This document shows, piece by piece, positions 1 to 4,767 of a stretch of DNA of 5,257 nucleotides (the first letter of the stretch is position 1; every line of letters begins with the position of its first letter). The position numbers were made by a program, and so were the translations under genes. The stretch spans positions 1 through 5,257 of the forward strand of contig QHSM01000377.1 in assembly GCA_003221595.1 (NCBI GenBank). The letters run 5' to 3'. The notes beneath the pieces were generated by a model, which saw only the letters and a program-made list of their open reading frames with translations, was not told the DNA's origin and searched no databases. Origin of the DNA: Candidatus Rokuibacteriota bacterium (lineage in GTDB: Bacteria; Methylomirabilota; Methylomirabilia; Rokubacteriales; CSP1-6).

Positions 1-231
1 GTGAGCCGAAGCCGAGCCCGCGAGTTCTGGTGCAGCGTCGTGTCCGAGACCGTCCAGATCCGGCTCCGGCGCCCCGGCGGCTTCGGGCGCCCGCAGGGCT
101 ACTTCGTGCAGTGCAACCAGGCCGACTGCCAGTACGTCGACGAGAACAAGCTGCCCTGTCCGCTGACCGCCACCATGTTCGCGGACGAGATCAAGGCCGC
201 CGAGGAAGCCCGCGCGCAGCGAAGCGAGTAG
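1..231 (+). CDS. Small four-cysteine protein of unknown function (possibly 5'-truncated)
   Basis: Open frame of 76 codons ending in TAG. It begins with a GTG that is the first base of the window, so the true start may lie upstream and no ribosome binding site can be judged. I do not recognise a named family. The protein has four cysteines (residues 11, 38, 43 and 53). The central stretch FVQCNQADCQYVDENKLPCP resembles a small metal-binding or disulfide-stabilised knuckle, with C-x4-C followed by C about ten residues later. The C-terminus is a charged Ala/Glu/Arg-rich helix. No signal peptide or membrane segment is visible. It is the only plus-strand gene and converges on phnA with 18 bp between the stop codons. 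The ordered Cys pattern and non-random composition argue for a real gene. Zinc binding is inferred only from cysteine spacing. Confidence 0.6.
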   Translation: MSRSRAREFWCSVVSETVQIRLRRPGGFGRPQGYFVQCNQADCQYVDENKLPCPLTATMFADEIKAAEEARAQRSE

Positions 232-239
232 CGCACCTC

Positions 240-260
240 GGGTCGTTCGTCAGCCGACCC
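240..260. terminator. Hairpin between convergent genes, possible bidirectional terminator
   Basis: A 6-bp perfect inverted repeat, GGGTCG / CGACCC, with a 9-nt loop lies between the converging stop codons and covers the phnA stop. Its placement suits a shared terminator. There is no T-run on either side, so it is not a canonical intrinsic terminator. In GC-rich DNA a stem of this size can occur by chance. Confidence 0.3.
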
Positions 261-1503
261 CGTTCAGGACGTAGTCGAACAGATCGAAGTTCCTCAAGTC
301 GTCGGCGCGCGCGAGGCGCTCCGCGTACGCGTCGCCGAGCGGCCGATTGATCACGAAGGGCACCGTCTGCTCCGACACGCCGCCGTGCGAGCGCAGCGGC
401 TCCTCGAGCAGCGACAGATCGTGCTCCGCGGGAGACTTCCCGAGAACCGTGTGGGTGTCGCCGATGACGATCAGGTCGCCGACGCGGTCACGGGGCAGCT
501 CGAACCGGGCCGAGCCGGTGGCGTTGTCGTAGACCTCGGCGACGCCGGGCGTCGCCGCGAGCCGCGACGCCACCGCGGCGGCCCGGGGCGCGTCGTCCAG
601 GTACACCGTCGCGAACGATCCCAGGGCGCCGTGATGAACGACGTACGGATCCGTGATCGGCAGGATGACCCGGGCGCGCCCGGGCCCCACGATGGCGTCG
701 AGGAGGGGACGGAGATACACGACCCGGGGCGCGCCATCGGGGCCGGACTTGGCGTTCATGCCGTGGTCCGCCGTGATGCCCAGCACCGCGCCCGCACGAT
801 CGAAGGCGTCGAAGTAGCGGTCGAGCATCGCGTAGAACTCGGTGGCGGCCGGCGCGCCGGGCGCGTGCTTGTGCTGGACGTAGTCGGTGAGCGACAGGTA
901 CATCGCGTCCGGGCGCTGTCGCCTGAGCAGCTCGAGACCGGCCGCCAGCACGTACTCGGACAGCTCGGCGCTGTACACCGAGGGCACCGGCATCGCAACG
1001 AGGTCGGTGGCGCGCTCGATCCCGTGCTCGTCCTTGGTCGTCTGGTCGGCCCGCTCCGACGAAAAGCAGACGCCGCGCATCCCGTGGCCCAGAAGCCGCC
1101 GCAGCTTGTCCTTGGCGGTGACGACCGCCACGCGCGCCCCGGCCTGCGACAAGGCGGCCAGGAGGGTCTCGCAGCGCAGGAACTTCGGGTCGTTCATCAT
1201 CACTTCCTGACCGGTCGCGGGGTCATAGAAGTAGTTGCCGGAGATCCCGTGGATCGCCGGCGGCACGCCGGTGACGATCGAGAGATTGTTCGGATTGGTG
1301 AAGCTCGGCACGACCGCTCGCGCGAGCCGGTACACGCCCTCCCGCCGGAAGCGGGCGACACCGGGCGCCGCGTGTTTCGCGAGCGCCGCGTCGAAGTACG
1401 CGGGCTCGGAGCCGTCGATGCAGACGACGACCACCGGACGGTCGGGAACCCGGTAGCGGCGGCCGTTGACGGAGACCGAGGCGACGGAGCTCATGCGCGT
1501 CAC
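250..1503 (-). CDS. phnA: Phosphonoacetate hydrolase (alkaline phosphatase superfamily)
   Basis: Cleaves the C-P bond of phosphonoacetate to acetate and phosphate in the cytoplasm (EC 3.11.1.2). The 417-residue length is normal for the family. The two-metal site of the alkaline phosphatase fold is complete by motif: D30 in VVCIDGSEPAY, nucleophile T69 in SFTNPNNLSIVTG, D207 and H211 in LTDYVQHKH, D246 and H247 in TADHGMNAK, and H373 in RSHGGVSEQ. These match the positions I recall for the Sinorhizobium meliloti enzyme, shifted by a few residues. K131 and K133 in TAKDKLR fit the substrate-binding lysines. The family signatures GNYFYD, PVPSVYSAELSE and PITDPYVVHHGALGSFATVY are intact. No signal peptide. 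The start could be GTG at 1503 or ATG at 1494; neither has a good Shine-Dalgarno sequence, so the start is uncertain by three codons. It lies 43 bp downstream of msrQ. The usual partners (phosphonate ABC transporter, LysR regulator, phnW/phnY) are not in the window. Confidence 0.93.
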   Translation of the reverse strand: MTRMSSVASVSVNGRRYRVPDRPVVVVCIDGSEPAYFDAALAKHAAPGVARFRREGVYRLARAVVPSFTNPNNLSIVTGVPPAIHGISGNYFYDPATGQEVMMNDPKFLRCETLLAALSQAGARVAVVTAKDKLRRLLGHGMRGVCFSSERADQTTKDEHGIERATDLVAMPVPSVYSAELSEYVLAAGLELLRRQRPDAMYLSLTDYVQHKHAPGAPAATEFYAMLDRYFDAFDRAGAVLGITADHGMNAKSGPDGAPRVVYLRPLLDAIVGPGRARVILPITDPYVVHHGALGSFATVYLDDAPRAAAVASRLAATPGVAEVYDNATGSARFELPRDRVGDLIVIGDTHTVLGKSPAEHDLSLLEEPLRSHGGVSEQTVPFVINRPLGDAYAERLARADDLRNFDLFDYVLNGVG

Positions 1504-1546
1504 CGATACTACGGCGCGACGCGCTCCGAGAAAAGCGCTTTCGGGC

Positions 1547-2188
1547 CTACGCGCCGGCCGGCGTCGACGTCGCGGCGACGCCGGCGCCGCGGCGACGGAC
1601 GGCGCGCCGGCCCCACGCCCACGCCCGCACGCCGAGCAGAACGGCGAGCGCGGCCGCGTACCAGTACGGGTCCCTCACCCCGACCTTGGCGAGCCAGAGA
1701 TAGTGGAGCACGCCGCAGACGCCGGCCACGTAGGCCAGCCGGTGCAGACGCGTCCAGGTCCTGGCGCCGAGCCGCCGGATCATCCCCGTCGTCGAGGTGG
1801 CGGCGAGCGGGATCAGCGAGAGCAGCGCCAGCATGCCCAGCGTGATGTACGGGCGCTTGACGATGTCGGCCCCCATCCGCGCCCAGTCGAAGAAGAAGTC
1901 GAGGACGATCCACACCGAGAAGTGCAGGCACACGTACGCGAAGGCGAAGAGACCGAGCAGCCGCCGCAGCGCGATCGGCCACGAGAGACCCAACACGATG
2001 CGCAGTGGCGTCATCGCGAGCGAGGCGAGCAGGATCCGGAGAGTCCAGTCGCCGAGCGTATTGGTGACGGCGCTGATGGGATTGGCGCCCAGGTCGTCGG
2101 TCCACGCGCGGTAGGCCAGGCTCGCCAGCGGCGTGAGACACACGCCCCACACCGCGATCTTCAGCGCGATCCGCGCCCTATGCGACAT
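1547..2188 (-). CDS. msrQ: MsrQ, heme-b membrane subunit of the periplasmic methionine sulfoxide reductase
   Basis: Inner-membrane ferric-reductase-like protein (YedZ family) that passes electrons from the quinone pool or a flavin reductase to MsrP. The 213 residues are typical. About six hydrophobic segments are visible, starting near residues 8-26, 50-66, 77-97, 113-130, 150-166 and 173-190. The family signature RRLLGLFAFAYVCLHF places candidate heme ligand H89 in the third segment. H149 (TRLHRLAYV) and H162 (VLHYLW) are the other conserved histidines. The C-terminus is a basic, Ala/Gly-rich cytoplasmic tail. The ATG lies 24 bp after the msrP stop, as expected for the msrP-msrQ pair. The Shine-Dalgarno sequence is poor, which suggests coupling to msrP translation. 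An overlapping frame of the same length (1509-2150) lacks membrane character and is a shadow. Confidence 0.93.
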   Translation of the reverse strand: MSHRARIALKIAVWGVCLTPLASLAYRAWTDDLGANPISAVTNTLGDWTLRILLASLAMTPLRIVLGLSWPIALRRLLGLFAFAYVCLHFSVWIVLDFFFDWARMGADIVKRPYITLGMLALLSLIPLAATSTTGMIRRLGARTWTRLHRLAYVAGVCGVLHYLWLAKVGVRDPYWYAAALAVLLGVRAWAWGRRAVRRRGAGVAATSTPAGA

Positions 2189-2212
2189 CGCACGGGCGCT
2201 CGCGGCGCGACA

Positions 2213-3163
2213 TCAGTAGAATTTCTTCAGGTCCATCCCGGTGTACAGCGAGGCGACCTGGTCCGCGTACCCGTTGAACGGCAGCGTCGCCCGCCGGCGG
2301 AACTCACCGATGCGCCGCTCGTCGGCCTGGCTCCAGCGCGGATGGCTGACCGCCGGGTTGACGTTGGAATAGAACCCGTACTCCTGCGATGCGGCCTTCT
2401 CCCACGACGTCTTGGGCTGCTCGCTCACCAGGCGGATGCGGACGATCGACTTGGCGCTCTTGAACCCGTACTTCCACGGCACCACCATCCGCACGGGCGC
2501 GCCGTTGGGGTTCGGCAGGACCTGCCCGTACATCCCGACCGTGAGCAGCGTCAGCGGATGAAGCGCCTCGTCGAGCCGGAGGCCTTCGACGTACGGCCAG
2601 TCGAGCGACGAGTAGCCGAAGAATCCCGGCTTCTGGGCCGGGAACTGGGTGGGGTCGAGCAGCGTCGTGAACTCGACGAACTTCCCCTGACCGGTCGGCT
2701 CGACGCGCTTGAGCAGCGACGCGAGCGGAAACCCGATCCACGGGATGACCATCGACCACGCCTCCACGCAGCGGAGCGAATAGACACGCTCCTCCAGCGG
2801 GAAGAGGCGAATCAGCTCGTCGACGTCGAAGGTCTTGGGCTTGTGGACCAGCCCGTCGACCTGGACCGTCCACGGGCGCGGGCGCAGCGTGTGGGCCAGA
2901 CGTGAGGGATCGTCCTTGTTGACGCCGAACTCGTAGAAGTTGTTGTACGTCGTCGCGTGATCGATCTTGGTGGGCGGCTCGGTCAGGCTGAAGGCGGCGT
3001 TGCGCGCCGCGGTGAGCGCTTGCCCCTTCGGGGTCGCCGCCCCGCCCGGCGCGGGCATCAGAACCAGCGCGGCCGCGCCGGCCATCAGCTCGCGGCGACT
3101 CAGGTAGAGCTTCGGATCGGTGATCTCGCTCGCGGCGAACCGCGGAGCGCGTCGAATCAACAT
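2213..3163 (-). CDS. msrP: MsrP, molybdopterin-dependent protein-methionine-sulfoxide reductase catalytic subunit
   Basis: Periplasmic molybdoenzyme (YedY) that reduces methionine sulfoxide residues in oxidised envelope proteins, taking electrons from MsrQ. Length 316, close to the E. coli precursor. The N-terminus has a twin-arginine signal (LSRRELMAGAAALVLMPAP, residues 21-39), as needed for export of the folded cofactor-bound protein. The molybdenum-ligating cysteine is C132 in SLRCVEAWSMVIPWIGFPL. Other family blocks follow: YVEGLRLDEALHPLTLLTVG, NGAPVRMVVPWKYGFKSAKS, EYGFYSNVNPAVSHPRWSQA, and the C-terminal FNGYADQVASLYTGMDLKKF. The ATG start is set by a strong AGAGGAG site and by the position of the Tat signal. 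It is 24 bp downstream of the selenoprotein gene and 24 bp upstream of msrQ. Molybdenum-cofactor dependence is known for the family. Confidence 0.96.
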   Translation of the reverse strand: MLIRRAPRFAASEITDPKLYLSRRELMAGAAALVLMPAPGGAATPKGQALTAARNAAFSLTEPPTKIDHATTYNNFYEFGVNKDDPSRLAHTLRPRPWTVQVDGLVHKPKTFDVDELIRLFPLEERVYSLRCVEAWSMVIPWIGFPLASLLKRVEPTGQGKFVEFTTLLDPTQFPAQKPGFFGYSSLDWPYVEGLRLDEALHPLTLLTVGMYGQVLPNPNGAPVRMVVPWKYGFKSAKSIVRIRLVSEQPKTSWEKAASQEYGFYSNVNPAVSHPRWSQADERRIGEFRRRATLPFNGYADQVASLYTGMDLKKFY

Positions 3164-3167
3164 GGTG

Positions 3168-3175
3168 TCTCCTCT
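3168..3175 (-). promoter_or_regulatory. Ribosome binding site of msrP
   Basis: AGAGGAGA on the minus strand, with the AGGAG core ending 5 nt before the msrP ATG. It is one of the two strong Shine-Dalgarno sequences in the window, which fixes the start and implies independent, efficient initiation despite the upstream stop 24 bp away. Confidence 0.75.
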
Positions 3176-3187
3176 GTCGCGACGATC

Positions 3188-3724
3188 TTACTCCCGCTCC
3201 GCGAGGAGCCGCTTGATCATCGCCTCGGTGGCCTCGTAGTCACCCTCGCCGATGTGGCGGTAGCGGATGGTCCCGTTCCGGTCCACCAGGAGCGTGGTCG
3301 GCCAGGCCCGGACACCCCACCGTTTCCAGATCGTGAACTCGTTGTCCTGCACGACCGGATAGCGGACTCCGAGCTTCTTCGCGGCGGCGACGACCTGGTC
3401 GTACGGCTTCTCCCACGCGAACTCCGGGCTGTGGACACCGACGACGGTGAAGCCATCCTTCTCGTAGCGCTCGTACCAGTCCCGCACCTGCGGGATCACG
3501 TTCCGGCAGTTGATTCAGCCGAAGGTCCAGAATTCCACGAGCACCACGCGGCCCCGCAGGCCCCGCGTGGTCAAGGGTCCGCTGTTGATCCAGCGGTCCC
3601 CCGCCACTTCGGGCGCCGCAGCGCCGATGCGCAGGGCCTGGGCGCCGGCGGGCGCGGTCGCGAGGCCCGCCGCCAGGAGGGCGGTGAGGAAGAGCGCGCG
3701 ACCCCTGATCTTATCGTTCAGCAT
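3188..3724 (-). CDS. Exported TlpA/thioredoxin-like selenoprotein with Sec-x-x-Cys active site (in-frame UGA)
   Basis: Thioredoxin-fold thiol:selenol oxidoreductase, predicted periplasmic. The frame runs 178 codons from ATG 3724 to TAA 3188 with a single internal TGA (3517-3515) at codon 70. Residues 1-29 are a signal peptide: basic start (KIRGR), hydrophobic core FLTALLAAGLA, likely cleavage after AGA. The redox motif is FWTFG-U-INCRN. Relatives of this redoxin subgroup usually read CINC here, so the UGA replaces the nucleophilic first Cys, and resolving C73 is kept. Downstream, the fold is intact without shifts: VVGVHSPEF, the PVVQDNEFTIWKRWGV segment, cis-Pro P142 in AWPTTLLVD, and the final G-x-I-R-Y-R-H-I-G-E-G. 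A SECIS-like hairpin follows the UGA. The start is supported by GGGAGGA 8 nt upstream. The gene sits 24 bp before msrP, suggesting a joint role in envelope redox repair. The alternative is a nonsense mutation or sequencing error (TGC to TGA), but the hairpin and exact catalytic position argue against it. Standard gene calling would give two fragments, 3515-3724 and 3188-3499 or a shorter version. Confidence 0.88.
3480..3495 (-). promoter_or_regulatory. Bacterial SECIS-like hairpin for UGA-selenocysteine decoding
   Basis: On the mRNA, UCCCGC-AGGU-GCGGGA forms a perfect 6-bp stem with a 4-nt loop. The stem begins 19 nt after the UGA, and the loop lies 25 nt after it. A second short helix (CGU 3500-3498 with ACG 3474-3472) can extend it below an internal loop. 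Bacterial SECIS elements lie inside the coding region just after the UGA and carry a GG/GU-containing apical loop bound by SelB; E. coli fdhF has AGGUCU at a similar distance. The hairpin also encodes the normal residues IPQVRD, so it satisfies both constraints. Confidence 0.82.
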
Positions 3725-3732
3725 GCTCGTCG

Positions 3733-3739
3733 TCCTCCC
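3733..3739 (-). promoter_or_regulatory. Ribosome binding site of the selenoprotein gene
   Basis: GGGAGGA on the minus strand, 8 nt before the ATG at 3724. Its strength supports this start and shows that the 5' fragment is a deliberately translated gene rather than a decayed remnant. Confidence 0.7.
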
Positions 3740-3772
3740 GGGGTGAATGTCGATCCGCTGTGGCCAGTGGCG

Positions 3773-3798
3773 GCCGGCCGTCGCGCGCTACGGCCGGC
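3773..3798 (-). other. GC-rich 9-bp hairpin at the end of the PF13769-like gene
   Basis: Perfect inverted repeat GCCGGCCGT / ACGGCCGGC with an 8-nt loop. It overlaps the last codons and the stop of the 94-residue gene and lies about 50 bp before the selenoprotein start. No U-run follows on the minus strand, so it is not a standard terminator. It could be an attenuator, an mRNA-stabilising or processing structure, or chance in GC-rich sequence. Confidence 0.35.
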
Positions 3799-4072
3799 GG
3801 AACGCGCGGGAGATGATCTCGGTGAAACGCGCCTCGATCTCCGCCGCGACCGCCTCGGCGACTTCGGTCGCGCTCCCTGGCCGCTCCTGCACGTCGCCAC
3901 GGGCCCACAGGTCGAGATAGGCGTCCTGGTCCTGAAGGCCGAGCTGCATCGCGACGGAGTCGATGAGCTGCTGGAACCGGTCGCTCAGCGGGCGGGTGAC
4001 GGTTCCCGCTTCGTCGCGCGCCTCGACCATCGACGGGACGTCCTTCCAGGCGATGATCTGGTACGTGGCCAC
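3788..4072 (-). CDS. Short conserved 'virulence factor' domain protein (PF13769-like)
   Basis: A 94-residue acidic soluble protein with no signal peptide, cysteine cluster or membrane segment. The opening TYQIIAWKDVPSMVEARDE, then VTRPLSDRFQQLIDSVAM, AYLDLWARGDVQERPGSATE, and a final helix ending EIEARFTEI, follow the pattern I recall for the short stand-alone members of the Pfam 'Virulence_fact' group. That name derives from a staphylococcal protein (CvfC), and no biochemical function is established, so it should not be read as evidence of pathogenicity. The GTG start at 4072 lacks a clear Shine-Dalgarno sequence but is the only one that keeps the conserved N-terminus. It lies 42 bp after the MoaD-like gene and 63 bp before the selenoprotein gene. 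Family assignment is from memory of the motif pattern and is moderate. Confidence 0.7.
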   Translation of the reverse strand: MATYQIIAWKDVPSMVEARDEAGTVTRPLSDRFQQLIDSVAMQLGLQDQDAYLDLWARGDVQERPGSATEVAEAVAAEIEARFTEIISRAFRRP

Positions 4073-4114
4073 GGGGACCGGCGCTCGAAGTCAGTTGACG
4101 AGGGCGGCCCGCGG

Positions 4115-4435
4115 TCAGCTCCCGCCCATGAACTGGGCGAGCAGCATGATCTGGTCTCCCGGCTGCAGTGGGGAGTCGAGGGTGTGGTCGATGCCGAGCA
4201 CCGCGTTGTTGACGAGGACCTCGATATGCTCGCCCAGCTCGTTGCCGTGCCAGAGGGCCCGGTGAAGCTCCGGATACCGCGCCGAGAGCCCGGTGAGCAC
4301 GCTCCTGACGGTCGCGCCCGGCGTCAGCGGCTCGTCCAGGACGCGCCGCCCCGACCCGTCGCCGCCCACGAACTTCGTGATCCAGGAGGCGATCTCCACG
4401 GGGACCGTCGCGCTGGTGGTCCGGGCGCCGCTCAT
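4115..4435 (-). CDS. MoaD/ThiS-family beta-grasp sulfur-carrier protein with GG-Ser tail
   Basis: A ubiquitin-like small protein of 106 residues. MoaD and ThiS proteins carry sulfur as a C-terminal glycine thiocarboxylate for molybdopterin, thiamine or other sulfur-containing products. Visible family features are TPGATVRSVLTGLSARYPEL (helix after the first beta hairpin), HIEVLVNNAVL, and the terminal DSPLQPGDQIMLLAQFMGG. The N-terminus is some 15-20 residues longer than in compact MoaD proteins. The di-glycine is residues 104-105, but one serine follows before the TGA, so the thiocarboxylate could form only after removal of that residue. The ATG overlaps the arsR stop by one base (TGATG), indicating translational coupling. 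Location two genes upstream of a molybdoenzyme operon makes a cofactor role attractive, but the sequence alone does not separate MoaD from other sulfur carriers. No MoaE, MoeB or ThiF partner is in view. Confidence 0.82.
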   Translation of the reverse strand: MSGARTTSATVPVEIASWITKFVGGDGSGRRVLDEPLTPGATVRSVLTGLSARYPELHRALWHGNELGEHIEVLVNNAVLGIDHTLDSPLQPGDQIMLLAQFMGGS

Positions 4436-4734
4436 CAGCAGCAGGCGGTGAGCAGGCGGACCAGCTCGCTGGCGATGTCGGGACGGGCCGAGTAGTAGAC
4501 GAAGCGCTCTTCCTTGCGGCTCTGGACCAGCCCGGCCCGGCGAAGCAGGTCGAGATGGTGCGAGAGCGTCGGCGCCGGGATCTCGAGCTCGGCCTGGATC
4601 TCGCCGGCGGGGACGTCGCGTCCCTGCCGAACGAGGAAGAAGAAGATCTGTAGCCGCGTCAGATGGGCCAGCGCCTTGAACGCCTCGACGTGCTCCTCAC
4701 GCGCGTGCAGGCGGGCAAGCGGCAGGGTCTTCAC
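4435..4734 (-). CDS. ArsR-family transcriptional repressor with C-terminal Cys-Cys
   Basis: Small dimeric winged-helix DNA-binding repressor that releases DNA when its thiols bind metalloid or metal, or are oxidised. 99 residues, typical length. The pattern is clear: FKALAHLTRLQIFFFLV (residues 19-35), EIQAELEIPAPTLSHHLDLLRRAGLV (45-70, recognition helix around 54-66), then the wing RKEERFVYYSA. The classic arsenite site ELCVCDL in the third helix is absent, because the matching segment has no Cys. The only cysteines are C98-C99, the last two residues. C-terminal Cys pairs of this kind form the As(III) site in some ArsR proteins, such as that of Acidithiobacillus ferrooxidans, so arsenite sensing is plausible; redox or another thiophilic ligand is possible. 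The start is GTG at 4734, just after an AT-rich island, with only a weak GGA upstream. No arsenic efflux or reductase gene is nearby. It is the first gene after mlaC and probably controls the downstream set. Confidence 0.9.
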   Translation of the reverse strand: MKTLPLARLHAREEHVEAFKALAHLTRLQIFFFLVRQGRDVPAGEIQAELEIPAPTLSHHLDLLRRAGLVQSRKEERFVYYSARPDIASELVRLLTACC

Positions 4735-4756
4735 ATTTCCAAATCTATCAAACGAT
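4735..4756 (-). promoter_or_regulatory. AT-rich island before arsR, candidate promoter/operator
   Basis: These 22 bp hold only six G/C bases in a window that is otherwise GC-rich. They contain the inverted repeat ATTT-GG-AAAT, directly abutting the arsR start, and a TTTGAT / ATCAAA element of the kind seen in ArsR operators. A -10-like TAGATT (4747-4742) is present, but no convincing -35 lies at the right distance. Autoregulation from here is an inference from composition and position. Confidence 0.4.
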
Positions 4757-4767
4757 GAGGAGCCTCG

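Noticed and set aside
385..1845. Long plus-strand open frame (486 codons) opposite phnA and msrQ
   Set aside because: Arg/Gly/Asp-rich low-complexity translation typical of antisense frames in GC-rich DNA. The opposite strand holds two well-defined families.
1466..2905. Plus-strand open frame of 479 codons opposite msrQ and msrP
   Set aside because: Arg/Pro/His/Asp-rich, no domain signature. It is a shadow of strongly conserved minus-strand genes.
3027..3041. CCCC-TTC-GGGG hairpin inside msrP
   Set aside because: It is within the coding region just after the Tat signal, short, and explained by codons for Thr-Pro-Lys-Gly in GC-rich DNA.
3188..3499. Reading the 3' part as a separate 103-residue thioredoxin-like gene
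   Set aside because: It would begin after the active-site Cys, lacks the first beta strand and signal peptide, and has no ribosome binding site. It continues the upstream frame through the UGA.
3515..3724. Pseudogene by nonsense mutation at 3517-3515
   Set aside because: The stop is UGA, exactly at the catalytic Cys position, followed by a SECIS-like hairpin, and the rest of the frame is undamaged. Decay would not be expected to produce all of these.
4435..4437. UGA after Cys-Cys at the end of arsR as a second selenocysteine codon
   Set aside because: The next in-frame codon is again UGA, the protein already has full family length, and the UGA overlaps the next start codon as normal coupling.
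2957..4495. Plus-strand open frame of 512 codons opposite the selenoprotein, PF13769-like and MoaD-like genes
   Set aside because: No recognisable motif, spans several real minus-strand genes, and has no ribosome binding site of note.
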